A stretch of DNA of 6,504 bases from an archaeon (lineage in GTDB: Archaea > Methanobacteriota > Methanobacteria > Methanobacteriales > Methanobacteriaceae), in assembly GCA_024409145.1 (NCBI GenBank), contig JAKSUF010000080.1, forward strand, positions 1 to 6,504, read 5' to 3'. This document shows positions 6,420 through 6,504 of the stretch, in pieces. The notes beneath the pieces were generated by a model. It searched no databases and had not been told where the DNA came from. It saw nothing but the letters and a program-made list of their open reading frames with translations. A program made the translations under genes and the position numbers. The stretch's first letter is position 1, and the number at the start of each line of letters is the position of its first letter.

Positions 6420-6435
6420 AAAATATATTTTTACT
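6420..6435 (-). promoter_or_regulatory. Candidate TATA box/BRE for comA
   Basis: On the minus strand AGTAAAAATATATTTT contains an A-rich BRE-like stretch followed by AAATATATTT (6430-6421). A start about 25 bases downstream would fall near 6400, giving a very short leader of about 10 bases carrying GTGAT before ATG 6391. A second AT-rich candidate, TTTATAATTT (about 6456-6465), would give a longer leader. The assignment rests on position and composition only. Confidence 0.45.
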
Positions 6436-6504
6436 AATTCAATTAAAACATTTGAAAATTATAAATCCATACTGATGAAAATTGCTATTATAGTGTGGCT
6501 TACG
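6436..6504. other. Upstream flank with no recognisable gene
   Basis: The last 69 bases at the window edge are AT-rich and show no open reading frame, RNA gene or clear terminator that I can support. They may include the regulatory region of comA or the end of a neighbouring gene beyond the window. Confidence 0.4.

Noticed and set aside
6392..6504. Riboswitch or small RNA gene in the comA leader
   Set aside because: The predicted transcript leader is only about 10 bases, and no stable GC-bearing stem was found in the region.
1..6504. CRISPR array, insertion sequence, tRNA or rRNA
   Set aside because: No regularly spaced repeats, terminal inverted repeats, transposase frame or tRNA-like cloverleaf was seen; the window is almost fully coding on one strand.

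Overview
The window is a compact cluster of five genes, all on the minus strand, from an AT-rich methanogenic archaeon. The evidence for a methanogen is a coenzyme M biosynthesis enzyme (ComA), a protein of the family annotated as methanogenesis marker 16, and a full set of heterodisulfide-reductase-type subunits. AT-rich spacers, TAA/TGA stops, heavy use of TTA and AGA codons and archaeal-type Shine-Dalgarno sequences suit Methanobacteriales such as Methanobrevibacter or Methanosphaera. The genus is an inference and was not searched.

Transcription order (high to low coordinates): a leader and probable promoter (about 6392-6504); comA, phosphosulfolactate synthase (6391-5618); a 53-base gap; a DUF39 plus two-cluster ferredoxin protein, methanogenesis marker 16 (5564-4299); a 105-base gap with short repeats and a possible internal promoter; hdrC (4193-3495); 13 bases; hdrB (3481-2393); 0 bases; hdrA (2392-71); then a hairpin with T-rich tracts that is a convincing terminator (1-51). 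hdrC, hdrB and hdrA are clearly one transcription unit. comA and the marker 16 gene probably are another, or the start of the same one. No stretch over 300 bases lacks a gene.

The Hdr set looks like a specialised paralogue, not the housekeeping CoM-S-S-CoB reductase. (1) HdrA carries a C-terminal MvhD/FlpD-like domain that has lost every cysteine. (2) In HdrB the second CCG cluster motif has Thr-Cys in place of Cys-Cys. (3) HdrB begins with a 16-residue tandem duplication. (4) HdrC ends in an extra paired-CxxC tail. (5) The three genes sit together beside comA and the marker 16 gene.

Hypothesis: ComA makes the first intermediate of coenzyme M. The marker 16 protein belongs to a family implicated in putting sulfur into aldehydes, possibly the last, reductive thiolation step from sulfoacetaldehyde to coenzyme M. 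The variant HdrABC may supply electrons to that chemistry, or act on a different disulfide or thiol substrate. The gene layout and residue changes are seen directly; the functional link is inference.
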